64,000 nucleotides of DNA, taken from NCBI GenBank assembly GCA_022749755.1, contig CM040448.1, forward strand, positions 12,708,481-12,772,480, given 5' to 3'. The notes below the pieces were generated by a model. It saw nothing but the letters and a program-made list of their open reading frames with translations. It had not been told where the DNA came from and searched no databases. The DNA comes from Azadirachta indica. Its lineage: Eukaryota > Streptophyta > Magnoliopsida > Sapindales > Meliaceae. The position numbers were made by a program, and so were the translations under genes. Shown piece after piece: positions 24,800 to 36,127 of this stretch (within the stretch, counting starts at the first letter, position 1; each line of letters opens with the position of its first letter).

Positions 24800-24893
24800 C
24801 AAACATTATTATAAAATGGACGGTGACATGATCTAAACTAATGCATAGCAATCATATCATCATATGCAAACATAAAGTTAGATGAAATATACA

Positions 24894-24932
<39 letters not shown>

Positions 24933-25005
24933 AATGCAAACATTATTATAAAATGGATGGTGACTGGTGACATGATCTAAACTAATGCATAGCAATCATA
25001 TATAT
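24794..25005. repeat. Direct repeat upstream of PKS-B, separated by TA tract
   Basis: Two copies of a ~70-bp unit (24794-24862 and 24930-25002) share AGAATGCAAACATTATTATA, AAATGGANGGTGA and GACATGATCTAAACTAATGC, and both are preceded by a long TA tract. The second copy carries a small internal GACTGGT duplication. They lie 0.8-1 kb upstream of the PKS-B start. Confidence 0.9.
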
Positions 25006-25724
25006 TGCGTAGTTTTATTCTATAATTATTTATTTCTTATATTTTTTTTCATCTTTTATGACTGAATATATATCAGAACAATATTCATGTAGGTAATTTT
25101 TTAGGATTTTAAGTTTAAAATATATTTATCATGAACTAATCTGTTTTTTAAATATTATGTAATTGTACTTCTTCACAAATGGAAATAGTATTACTATACA
25201 CACACGCACACACATGTATTTTAAATTTTATCATGTCACCCACTTAACAAGTCATTTATTAAATGGATAGTGAAATGGCATATATAGTAAATTAATTGAT
25301 TAATATGATATTTATCATAATTATTTTTTAATTATTCAATTAGAAGAACTTTAAGATAGTATTTAAAAAATTACTAAATTTATATACGTAAGCACATGAG
25401 ATTAGGTGACAATTGAATTCCCTTTTGAAAACAATTCATACTAATAAGAACATGAGGAGCTAGGGTAGCTAGATTAAACTATAAAATACTTTATTTGGTT
25501 AATTAATTATCCTGAAATATTATGTAATTTACTATATACCAACCCTCTACATATGTACGTGATAATTTAAAATATCTAGCACGTAAAATAATTAATGAAA
25601 GACGATATATTATATATGAAAATGAATGCCGACATCTTAATTCATGCAATTTTTTTTTTTTTTTGATATTACAAATCTTGATAATGTCAGCTGTAGCCAC
25701 TTCATGCTGGGAAATGCAAACAGC

Positions 25725-25732
25725 TATATATA
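25725..25732 (+). promoter_or_regulatory. TATA box of PKS-B
   Basis: TATATATA within CTATATATAG, 100 bases before the ATG. The distance and the AATTGCAG-CACC block near the start match PKS-A. Confidence 0.65.
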
Positions 25733-25831
25733 GCAGCGTTATTCATACAGCTAATGATATATACTCTCTTCCTCTTACATATAAATCTGTAGTGTATTCA
25801 TTCATATCTCAATAATTGCAGGCACCGATCG

Positions 25832-27130
25832 ATGGCATCATCAGTAGAGGAAATTCGGAAAGCACAAAGAGCTCATGGTCCAGCAAATGTGTTGGCCATC
25901 GCCACTGCAACTCCCAGTAACTGTTTCTACCAGGATGACTATCCTGATTATTTTTTCAGGGTTACCAACAGCGACCACACGAAGGAGCTCAAGGAGAAGT
26001 TCAGACGCATATGTAAGATATATATATATATATATATCATGCATGTAGTTTGATTACATGTTTTTTAATTTCTGACGCCATCCCTACTGCATATGTGTAT
26101 ACATACATATATATTCTAACTATAAAAACTTGCAGGTCAAAAATCAATGATTAGAAAACGTTACATGCACTTGACTGAAGACATGATAAAACAAAACCCA
26201 AACATAGGGACCTACATGGCTCCTTCCCTCAACCAGCGCCAGGACATAGTGATTGAAGAGGTACCGAAACTTGGTGAAAAAGCAGCATTAGCAGCCATTA
26301 ATGAATGGGGTCAGCACAAATCAAGGATCACACATCTTGTATTCTGTACAACCTCAGGTGTACACATGCCCGGTGCAGACTTTCAGCTAGTCAAGCTCCT
26401 TGATCTCCCACCGTCAGTTAATCGGGTCATGTTATATTTACAGGGCTGTTATGGAGGTGGAACAGCGCTAAGAGTGGCCAAAGATATTGCAGAAAACAAC
26501 GCAGGTGCACGAGTTCTTGTGGTATGCTGTGAAATCACAGCCATAACTTTTCACGGCCCGGATGAAACCCAACTGGGTTGCCTTGTGGGTCAGGCACTCT
26601 TTGGTGATGGAGCAGGGGCTGCAATCATTGGTGCAGACCCAGATTTATGTATTGAACGTCCAATATTTGAGCTTGTTTGTTCAAAACAGAGAATTATACC
26701 CAACTCAGAGCATGCAATAGAAGGATTCTTATGTGAAATGGGTCTGTTTATTAATTTATCAGAGGAGGTACCTCACTTCATCTCGAGTAACATTGAGAAG
26801 TGCCTAAGTGATGCGTTTGAGCCAACTGGTATTAACGACTGGAACTCATTGTTCTGGGTTGTTCATGCTGGTGGCCGGGCAATTCTCGACAGAGTTGAAG
26901 AGAAACTGGGGTTAGAAAAAGAGAAATTCAATGTGACGAGGCATGTGCAAGCTGAATATGGAAATCTGGCAAGTGCTTGTGTGATGTTTGTGTTGGATGA
27001 AATGAGGAAGAGATCCATGAAAGAAGGAAAAACAACTACTGGAGATGGATTGTATTGGGGAGTCTTGCTTGGATTCGGACCAGGTTTGACTGTTGAGACA
27101 GTGGTCTTGCACAGTGTTGAAATTAATTGA
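25832..27130 (+). CDS. Type III polyketide synthase, chalcone-synthase-like (PKS-B)
   Basis: Two exons, 25832-26012 and 26136-27130, joined within the Cys codon of RIC|QKS; the product has 391 residues. It is clearly paralogous to PKS-A over its whole length. The triad is intact: Cys165 in QGCYGGGT (position 164 in CHS numbering), His in HAGG and Asn in EYGN. It shares with PKS-A the uncommon D136H, Q161L, F165Y, A166G, S208C, T264F, F265I, P304A and S338A, and differs in having Ile at position 196 (Met in PKS-A), Ala for Val in GGTALR, and no insertion before WNSLFW. The ends are sound, from ATGGCATCA to a TGA after HSVEIN. It is probably a functional cytosolic condensing enzyme with malonyl-CoA as extender; starter and cyclisation mode are unknown. 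Confidence 0.92.
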
Positions 27131-28853
27131 TGATGCCTCAATTTCACTGCATTAATGCATGCATGCAAGCCACCGATTGAATATCTTCAGCTTAGGTATA
27201 TATAATAATAAAATTGTGTGGATTTCCCTTACTTCAGAGAATAAATTGAAAAGCTTTAATGTATTTCCATTCACGTAATTAATATATCAATAGATCGTAT
27301 TTCTCAAATGAGATTTGTACTTCCTGCAGATTCTAATCAATGTAGTGTAGCAGACTATTGTCAAATTAATGCAACAAAAGTTGCTGCCGAGACCACTGTG
27401 TTGATACCATTTAATTTAAATTTGTATATCCAGTATTTTATATGCAAATAATAATATCAACTATATATTATATTAACATTTTTTTACAATTAATGATTGA
27501 ATGAAAATTATTAAGCGTATATATAAAATAGACATCGACAAAAAACACGTTAGACAACTTCCAATAGTTGAACAGAACAGCCTTTATTTAGATGTGCAGA
27601 TCGGGACAAGTTAAGAGAATAAATGAAATGTTTGAAGATATCGTTAGTTTAGATGTTAATATATATATCGAGTATCCTTTTTATCAATTCAATAAGATAA
27701 TACACATTGGATGAGAGTTTTAATAACATATATAAATATATATCTTTAAAAAAAATTATTTAGGCCCAATAATCTGATCTATTCCAAAAAAAAAAATACT
27801 CATATTAACTCTTAATCATGCTCTTGTTTAATTTTCAGAGTAATTGATTATTTAATTTGTTTTCATTCGAGATGAAATGGCATCAGAACCTGCCTCAAGG
27901 CTTCTTACAGAGATCCTTCATACTCACTCCCCCACCAGCATCAATGACCTAGGTTTAATTTTTTCATCAGCATCAAAGAAGAATGGGTGCTTTTTGAATT
28001 ATTTTTCAAATACTCTCAATTCTGTTTTAAATTAAAGATAAGTTGCCTCTTAATTCTGTTTTAAATTGTGTAATTATTTACAGTTAATAAAATATTTAAG
28101 GGTTTTGTTGTGATTAAAATAAAATATAAATTTTATCTTTTTGAAAAAATCAATGACTTTAAACATTTTTCAGTTCATAATAGTTAGATTGTCTCCTGAC
28201 TTCAAATTAACTCTGTTTTTCTGTCATATTCAAACCCATACATGAACAAATTGATATCACATGTTACATAAAACAAACATTATCTTAACTTCTTTTATTC
28301 TAATATTCATTAAAAAAAAAATCTATTCAATATTCTATAGAAAAATATTAATGCACCTTAAGAGTATCCAAAATTTTATCATTTAGACTACTACATTATA
28401 ATAATAGAATTGATAGCACTCAAAAATTTACGCCTAATTTAAATAAAATATATCTTTATAAATTTTTAAGAGATGTCTTGTAATTAAATTGAAATCAACC
28501 TTCACAAATTTTTTAAAAAAAATTATCCGAATTAAAGCTCATATAATGCCAGTGAAAGAGAAGGGTACCAACATTAAAACTAATTACTTATTTGTAATAA
28601 ATTGTATAAATCCTCTCTTATAATAACTACATACACCACAATAAAAATCACATTCTATTAAAGTCACGTAGATTTAGATATATTTGTTACACAAGACCAA
28701 GACTTTAAACGGATGATATATGTCTGATTTAACTAACCAACAAGAGGACACTACTACTGTTTCACAAAACAACACGACACAACGCAACGCAACGCAACTC
28801 GTAGTTAATTTGGATAAACACTCAGTCTTACACTGCAGTACATTCATTTATTT
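27131..28853. other. Intergenic between PKS-B and the SIS gene 3' end
   Basis: The first ~150 bases are probably the 3' UTR of PKS-B. A short relic resembling the SIS gene is listed separately. A (CAACG)3-like run is near 28780. No other gene is supported. Confidence 0.5.
27911..27990 (-). pseudogene. Short relic resembling the 3' part of the SIS gene
   Basis: The plus strand here reads GATCCTTCATACTCACTCCC and continues with CATCAATGACCTAGGTTT. It resembles 28951-29020, inside the SIS gene, which reads GCTCCTTCGTACGCACTCCC and then CATCAACGGCCTAGATTT. On the minus strand the relic gives an SRSLMLVGE-like stretch followed by stops. No further similarity extends far on either side. A chance match is possible, but the aligned order favours a degenerate partial duplicate. 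Confidence 0.45.
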
Positions 28854-29478
28854 TCATTCTAGATTAGTGTGCCGGGATCGAACGGCTCCTGGGCTCTGTC
28901 CCAAAACTTCACCCAGCTTATGCACAACCATCTCAAACAACACAAACATCGCTCCTTCGTACGCACTCCCCATCGGCATCAACGGCCTAGATTTCTCTTT
29001 TTCTTCTTCTTTCTTCTTCTTCTTCTTCATCATGCGCCATGGTCTGCGCCGGCACATAAGCCACCACACTAGCATGCTTCACAGACGACCCGCTCTCAGG
29101 CTGAGCTGTCAGCAGCAACACTCTCGCTCCGTACGATCGTGCCACTGAGCATATGGCATCCACGGTGGAGAATCCTCCGGGCCCAGCAGAGGCAATAAGG
29201 AGGTCAGCAGAGGAGATTGGGGGAGTTGTCATGTCGAAAACGAAGTGGGTCGAGAGACCCAGATGGGCTAAGCGCATACACAGTGCTTTCAGCATAAGAC
29301 CCTCCCGCCCCACTCCGTAGAGAAAAACGCGGCCGTTTTGGTTGGCCGTGGTGGTGAGCTCTGTCACCAGCACGTCTAAGGGTGGTGGGTGTGGGGCCGT
29401 CGGTTTGGAGAAGATCGATGCTATTTCCTTGCAGATTTGGGTGGCCAGACTTGACATTGAAGCGTTTTTGTTTGCCAT
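28854..29478 (-). pseudogene. Sugar isomerase (SIS) domain gene with frameshift
   Basis: From ATG (29476-29478) the frame encodes a SIS-domain protein of the 6-phospho-3-hexuloisomerase-like type. [14 protein letters not shown] loop lies at about residues 49-61, [20 protein letters not shown] at about 89-108, and a [10 protein letters not shown] strand follows. After AHDEEEEE the frame meets a TAG near 28987. One base away, the other frame continues with MPMGSAYEGAMF to the family C-terminus SRHTNLE, ending at TGA 28854-28856. Thus one net base separates the frames within the GAA/AAG tract at about 29000-29030. This could be a real mutation, an allelic variant or an assembly error in the microsatellite. 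The gene is intronless and matches, from memory, At5g52190. Without the tail the last helices of the SIS fold would be missing. Confidence 0.8.
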
Positions 29479-29915
29479 TGATTATCAAATTTTCAGTGCC
29501 CCTTTCTCCACTTCGTTTTATATTCAGGCTTGGCTTTATCCAGTAAGTGTGAACGACGTGTTTCGTTAACTACGTTTCTGAACCGTCAGATCAAAATAAA
29601 AATTCTAATACGTAGATCGTACCAAATACCTAACATGTTGTTACTAATAACTTGGTAAAAAGAGTTAGAAAAACAACTCACAAGCATGTGTAAATGTGAA
29701 AATACGTCACTTAAAAAAGATATTACAGTTGTTTATTTGTTAGAGATTTGTCATAAAACCAATCTGAAAGAGATGAAAAACTATTTCCAAGAAAAACACA
29801 GAACAAAAAGTCGCGTACTTGTTTTGTACATAAGACGGAGAAGCTACAATAAACAAAGATGTCAAAATTACATCTTATATTGGTATTGAATTGGTTTCAT
29901 AGGACGCGATGATTG
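29479..29915. other. Intergenic: SIS promoter and inhibitor-2 3' flank
   Basis: Between two minus-strand genes. It should contain the SIS promoter and the 3' UTR of the inhibitor-2 gene. No further feature is seen. Confidence 0.5.
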
Positions 29916-31700
29916 CTAAGTTCCATTTGCCGGAGTTGAAGAAGATTGTTGGGCAAGCGCGGTGGTGGTGTTATCTCCGTCAATGTCTATACACTTCACG
30001 CCAGCGCTCAATGATGAAGATGAATCAGATGTCCCATCATGTTCCTTACCACTACCATCATCCTCGTCTTCGTCATCAAGCACAGAGCCCTTCTGCCGCA
30101 GTTCTTTTACTTTCAGAAACTCATTGTAGTGTGCTTTTCTGTGCTCTCTAAAGCTCATACCACCCCTATCTGAAACAGCAGGACAATGTGTCAACATAGA
30201 ATTAATAACATCAAAAGTGAAACCTGCACAGCAGCTAAATGCAACAATACCATTTTCACATAAAGGTCACCTTCACTTAAGTTATTTCAGAAGATTAATC
30301 TCAGAATGAGAAGGTAATAAACAAAACAGTCATCAACAGCAATAAACCAATGCAATTAAAATCACTGTTCTATATGCTGAAGAAAAAGGGTTAACATAAA
30401 TAGCAGCGATTAATATTGAAAAACCTTCATCTTCTTCTTCCATAGGATCTGCTTCATCCTCAGATGATGTCCAGCCAGATTTCCCAGTGGTTTTTCTACT
30501 TGAAGAAGCCACATCATTCAAAGCAGTTCGTAATTCTTCAGCATCCATAGCATCTCCTATAGAGTCAATAAATTCATCAAAGCTACCCCGTCTAGGAGAT
30601 AGAGAATCTGCATTGTCAACAAAACAGATGATACCACTGAGGACTGTGAAACGCTCTTCATCAAAACCCAAAAAAGTTTACACAGCAAATGTAATCCATT
30701 GGTTTTAAATGAAAAAATAGAAGTACCAGGTAAAACACAACTCAACAATTCCCATTGCAATCAATGGCCAATTTGACAATTAAAAAGTAAGCAAACAACA
30801 AACGATTGTGTGATAACTAAATATATATACATGTGCTATATGAATGGCTTCTGAAGCAGTGAAAAAGAAAATTGAGATCAACATACCCTCATCATCAATC
30901 ATGGGGTGATACGGTGTTTTGGGTTCAGTAATTTTTTGCCTTACAGGCTTATTTGCTTCAATTTCCCCAAGATTATCCTCATCCCACCTCACGTGCCCCC
31001 TGTTGCACCAATGAACTCTAGAGATTAGGTCCCGATCATGATATTTAGATACTGTGCATTCTCAGACAACAGTTTATAAAAATGGTATAGAAGAATTTTT
31101 TTTTCTAAAAAATAAGGAAAAAAGGGGGGAGGGGAAGCGGGTGTTGTAGAAAACAGGAAACTTGAATGAGATCTTTTACCACCATCACCTATAATAAAAA
31201 TAAGAATGCTGCACTTTTTTATTAGGATACAAAATAGAAATATAATTTGCACAACTTGTGAATTTGTACATATAAGATGTCAATTGTCTATACAGCATAC
31301 AGTTTAAATCCACCTAGATATATAACAAGTTGCAAGATAAATGCATCAGTCAGAAAAGGATACGCAGGGGTTCTATTTAATCCATGCGCAAAATATTTAT
31401 CTGAAACAGGGAGCATACAGCAGTCAACTATCTGGAAAATGTACAAAATACCATAAAATCACCAAACAATTTAAGCCATCAGATTTTTCTGCAACATTGA
31501 ACAATTTCAATTGCTTAAGAAGAGAAATGTTCTCTTCACATTACAATCTCAATGGCTTAAGAAGAGCAAGGTTCCCTTCACATTCAACATATAAAAAGCT
31601 TCAAATCAACTAATCATGCAAATTCCTGGTTGCCACATTTTCCCACAAGACATCATTATAATATCAGGTTATTTAGGAGAGATTGTGTAGATTACTTCAT
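29916..31700 (-). CDS. Protein phosphatase inhibitor-2 family protein
   Basis: Four coding exons are inferred: 31700-31696 (only ATGAA), 30999-30887, 30607-30425 and 30169-29916, together 555 bases and 184 residues with consistent phases 2, 1, 1. The protein has the plant inhibitor-2 landmarks: [20 protein letters not shown] near the start, [22 protein letters not shown], and [12 protein letters not shown], followed by an acidic DDEDEDDG tract and a low-complexity tail. Inhibitor-2 proteins bind and restrain PP1 catalytic subunits in nucleus and cytosol; the acidic, disordered make-up fits. The last three exons are secure. The five-base first coding exon is the least certain; it was chosen because it supplies a Met-Lys in the right phase with a GTAATC donor. 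By order it corresponds to At5g52200. Confidence 0.85.
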
Positions 31701-33240
31701 ATTGCTAACTGGTTATCTTCTAGAACACCAACAACAAGCCTTGCAGTCACTCAATTCACCTGATTTCAAGGAAACATCAAACAAAACCAGAAGTTAAGTT
31801 TTTTATACCAAAAAATAGAAAACAAGTGCCATATGACAAGAGAAATACTAAAACATCGGTCACAGATTTTGTTTATTCTACAACCAAGCTATTTTGGTCT
31901 GTTATTTGTGGGCCATGAGAAAGGTGAGAAGGAATCAAAAGTATAATTTAAAATTGGGATACAAAACAATGACTTGGAAAATAAGCAATCGGTAAACTGA
32001 AAGAACACTATAGAACCCGAACACGCAGAGGTGTACTTAACTATTTTCTTCTAGTGAAGAGTGGAAAGAGGAGGAGAGTATTCTAAACCTCTAATATTGG
32101 AGGGTTAAAGTTTTTTCTAACAACAAAAACATGTAGAAGTATCATCAACCTTTCGACCACCCAAATTTGAGGGTTGGCCTCCTTCTAATGTCCTCAACAA
32201 AGAGTAACAGTGGATTTAATTGACACTAGACAAAAAGGTATTCAAGAGAAGAGAAGAAAAAGGAATGAAGAACACATTTACAAGTGATGATGGTGTAGCA
32301 TTGGTACTTGATGAAGATGAACACTGCTACACAATTTATACGCACCGTCTATTCTAGGAATGTAGCATATCCAAGGAGATTTTTGCGAAATTCAAGTAAA
32401 GGTGACAGCATCAAAGCAAAAAGAGAAAGTGTAGTGATTAATTGCCAAATTTGAGCAGAGCTACTTAGTGAAGCTCCAACAATAGAACATAAAATGGCCG
32501 TACAGCCTAACATAACTTTTAGACACATTTGGTTAAATTGCATCTTGATATGTGGATTTGAATAAGAATTTCAATCTCTAACTGAAAGTAAACCCAAGAA
32601 GTGATACTATTCTGCATATTCATGGGACCATAGCAGAAAACAAATACTAAATAACCACAAAAATGAAGGGAAAAAAAAGAATAACGATAAAGGCTGTGTT
32701 TGGAGACATGGAATTCAACCATAGAAGTAGAATAAATAAGAATTTCAGCTAAAAATGAAGGATAAACAATTAAAATGCGCCACAATATATTGCTCTAAAA
32801 ATGTAGATTTTTTATTTCAATAAAAAAAAAAAGTAATCCATACAGAGCTAATTAAACCCTAAAAATTGTAATAGAAGTAATTGGATGTCCTACGAATCAA
32901 ATACTACTCTATTTTTCATAAATCGGCACATATGCTAGTGATTAAACTAATTCGATCACGGATCAACAAATTTAGACCTAAATCAAGATATTCAATAGAA
33001 TGAGGAAAAAAATGTCGACTGAAAATGAATCCTTACGACTCCGTTTATTTGCTGGACAATTGCAATAAAATAAAATATAACGAAAAACTTGAATTGCAAT
33101 TGAAAGATATTACAAAAAAAAGAAAATAATTTGGACATAATAAAGGGAGAAATTTTACCTGTCAATCGCAGCTCCCTCTTATTCTCAGCGTATTGTTAGA
33201 AACGTTCTGCGCGCTTGCTCGTTCTTTTCTACCTTGCAGT
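31701..33240 (-). other. Probable 5' leader region with intron of the inhibitor-2 gene
   Basis: A good donor (GACAG|GTAAAATT on the minus strand, 33158-33159) ends an ATG-free stretch that would suit a non-coding first exon at about 33159-33240. An acceptor CTAG at 31720-31723 would open the small exon carrying ATGAA. Between them lies an AT-rich intron without a supported gene. Confidence 0.45.
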
Positions 33241-36127
33241 TCTTGACTTACATCTTTTATTTCCAATAATACCCTTGTTAGTTGTAACGATGTGCGCAAC
33301 GGAATCAGACATGCTGTGGGCGGGGTTATGTGTGATGGAGAAAGGACAACCGTCCATTTACTTGACTTTTATTTTCGAATCGTCTTGTTAATTAGTGGAT
33401 AAATTTGGCATATTACGTAATTAAAGAATATTGATAATATTGTTATTAATTTTTAAAAATTATGTTATCATAATTTCGTATGCAAAGATCTTATTTAACG
33501 GAGATTTTTATAATATAAATTTTTTTAATAATACTCGTTAGAGTTAAGAGTTGTTTGTTTGTTGTCCTAATAAAAAAATAAAATCTAAAATTCCTAAAAT
33601 AAACGAACTCTTCATATAAAACATATATCAAATTCATTTATTCAAATTGAAAATTTTTTTTCAAATCATCTGATATCAGTAAAAACAATAATTATTTTTT
33701 ATCCAAATATATATTTATGTTTGTTTATGGTGATTAAAGTTTCTTAATTGTAATTTCACTGAAATCTTTCTTAAATATAGCCAAAAACTTTTAAAACTCT
33801 TTTTAATTATCACCAATTTTAAAATTTTATTATTTTTTAATTAAATGGAAATATATGAAATCAAAATATGTAGTATTATACTCATTTGTTTCTCTTTCTT
33901 TTCCTCTTTATCTTAAAATAGAAAGGAAAAATAATTATTATACCAATATTGTAACATGAATATTTAATTTGAGTAAAATATACATAATTTAGTTAATATC
34001 AACCTAAATTTAGTGAAATTAAAAATGCAAATGTAAAGTTGAAAATAATAAGTGTTAAACTTTTTTTTATCCAACGCTACACACACTAATTTAGGTAAGA
34101 TGTACATAATTTAATTAATATCAGTCTAAATCCATCGAAGTTAAAAATGAGAAGGTAAGGTTTTCCAATCACTAATGCTATATACTATACAGCACATTAA
34201 ACACTTGTGTAAGCACCTTGCATAATGTTAAATTCCTTCCATTTAGTATGAAAGTGTTTTTTTCTTCTTTTCTTTTCTCTTCTTTTGATGTCATTAAATA
34301 CTATTTAACTTTAAAATATAGTGTTAGGATACTTTTATTTAAATCAAATATGTTTGACTAAAAATAAAGAAAAAATTTTAATAATAACTAACTTTTAAAC
34401 TTAATTTTTTTAAATAATTACTATTAAAAATATATTTAAAAAATGACTAATTTAAATTTTTTTTAATCAAAATGTCCTCATAAAAATTTTTTTAAAAATG
34501 ACTAGTTTTCAATTTTTTTCATATTCAAAATTTTTTATGTTTAAAATATACTTTTAAATACAAAAAATTTTTTTGACATTTTTATGCTCGAAATTTTAGT
34601 TTGTGTTCGAATGTACACTTTAGAATAGGGCCATTTTAATCTAAAATAATCTGATTTTGTTATTTTTAAATAGATTTTAAATAATAATTATTTAAAAAAA
34701 TTAGATTAAAAAATTGATAACTGGTATTTATTTTTCAAAAATTAAATGTGACATGTAAATTAATTAGCTATAATTAAAATCCTAAAAAAACAAAAATCAC
34801 ACTTTTAACACCAACATGTGTACTCCTTTTCAAAAGAAAACCACCAACTTATGTACACCATATTTCAGTAAGATCATGCCACGTCAACTGAGCCCTTTCT
34901 GTGCGTCTGTTCAACATGGCATGGTCGGGGCCATTGACTGACTTGATCTCCACGGAGGGGCAACATGGGAATATCGAATCTAAATATTTAAATAATAAAT
35001 AATTACAAACAAAATTAAGGGAAAAAAAGAAAAAAACTTCGTTAGTTATTAGAAGCTCTCGCAGACATAAGAGGGCCAAAGAGGACTGGGGAGCGCTCTC
35101 TGCAATATCTTGAAAGGCACGTACTATCTCTCATTTAGCTTTCAATCAAACCTAATTGTATTTATCAATTTATATCATTGGATCAAGCTTTACTTGTATG
35201 TGTAACATCTTTTGAGATGTTGTTTCCTTGATCTTATATTTTTTCTATTCTGTTTTGGATTTGTTTTTCCTTGCTGAATAATTACTGGGTTTATGTTCAA
35301 TTTTCTTTTTTTTTTTTTATAGTATAGGATTGTCGGTCGATTTGTTTTCTAGGTATTCTGACGGGATCTCATATTTTTATAAGCAGTTTAATTACTTGGT
35401 GACTAGATCCAATTTCTTTATTCTTTTGCTCCCTTACCATTTTATTTTTATTCTGGTGCGTGGAAAGTAAAAGGTATAATTTGATTTTACTGGATTTGGC
35501 TGTTTCATTGATTTGGCTCTTAGATCATCTGAAGCTTCATTGTTAGAAGAATGTAGTTTTAATGGCATAATTGAACTGAAATCATTTGAACAAGTATAGC
35601 CTTTCTGAATGCAAATGCACTCTATAATTATTGAATTCAGCGTTAAGATTAGAAAATCTATTTGGGATTGGCCTTCTTTCACCTTATCTTGTGTCATAAT
35701 TCTATGAGTTGTTCAGTAAATCGCTATTTATTTATGTGTAAAAATTAAAGCGCTAAAAGTTTCATGCATGAGACCTTTTTCTAATGTTCCTGGCATAGGT
35801 TTTTGCTAGGAAGTTAAACTGGGTGCTTGTTGTTCGTGTCAGCTGTAACGTAAGATTGGATGTTTGTAATCACTGGACCTTGAAGAATTTTGGATGTGAC
35901 ATAATCATAGGACTACATAGAGTATGTGATATAATAGTCCACAAAGATAGAGCTATAAGAATTTCAACTTCTATGCCTTGATTTGGTTTGTGAAGTTGAC
36001 CATTCTTCCCTGTTTTCAGGACTTTCAGTGGTGCGCATGAGACAGAGTTAGGTATTATGAAGTCCTTTTCTTCTCACTCTTGAAGGTTAGTGGGAATAAA
36101 TACAGATTATCGTTAAACAAGTCAGAG
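33241..36127. other. Intergenic and 5' leader of the ARFRP1-type gene
   Basis: The first part is the shared promoter space of two divergent genes, very AT-rich from 33.4 to 34.8 kb. A transcribed-looking leader for the plus-strand gene starts near 35050-35120 and is followed by a probable 5' UTR intron ending before 36020. No coding frame is supported. Confidence 0.45.

Noticed and set aside
27875..28036. Plus-strand ATG frame starting MASEPASRLL, with the same first nine bases as the PKS starts
   Set aside because: Beyond ATGGCATCA there is no PKS similarity. The downstream bases match the SIS gene on the minus strand better.
28720..29148. Plus-strand 142-residue frame over the SIS gene
   Set aside because: It is antisense to a recognisable SIS domain and includes a Ser/Phe run from the GAA tract.
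33229..33312. Minus-strand ATG frame of 27 codons upstream of the inhibitor-2 gene
   Set aside because: It ends at a stop before the likely leader donor and has no family resemblance. It could at most be an upstream frame if transcription starts further out.
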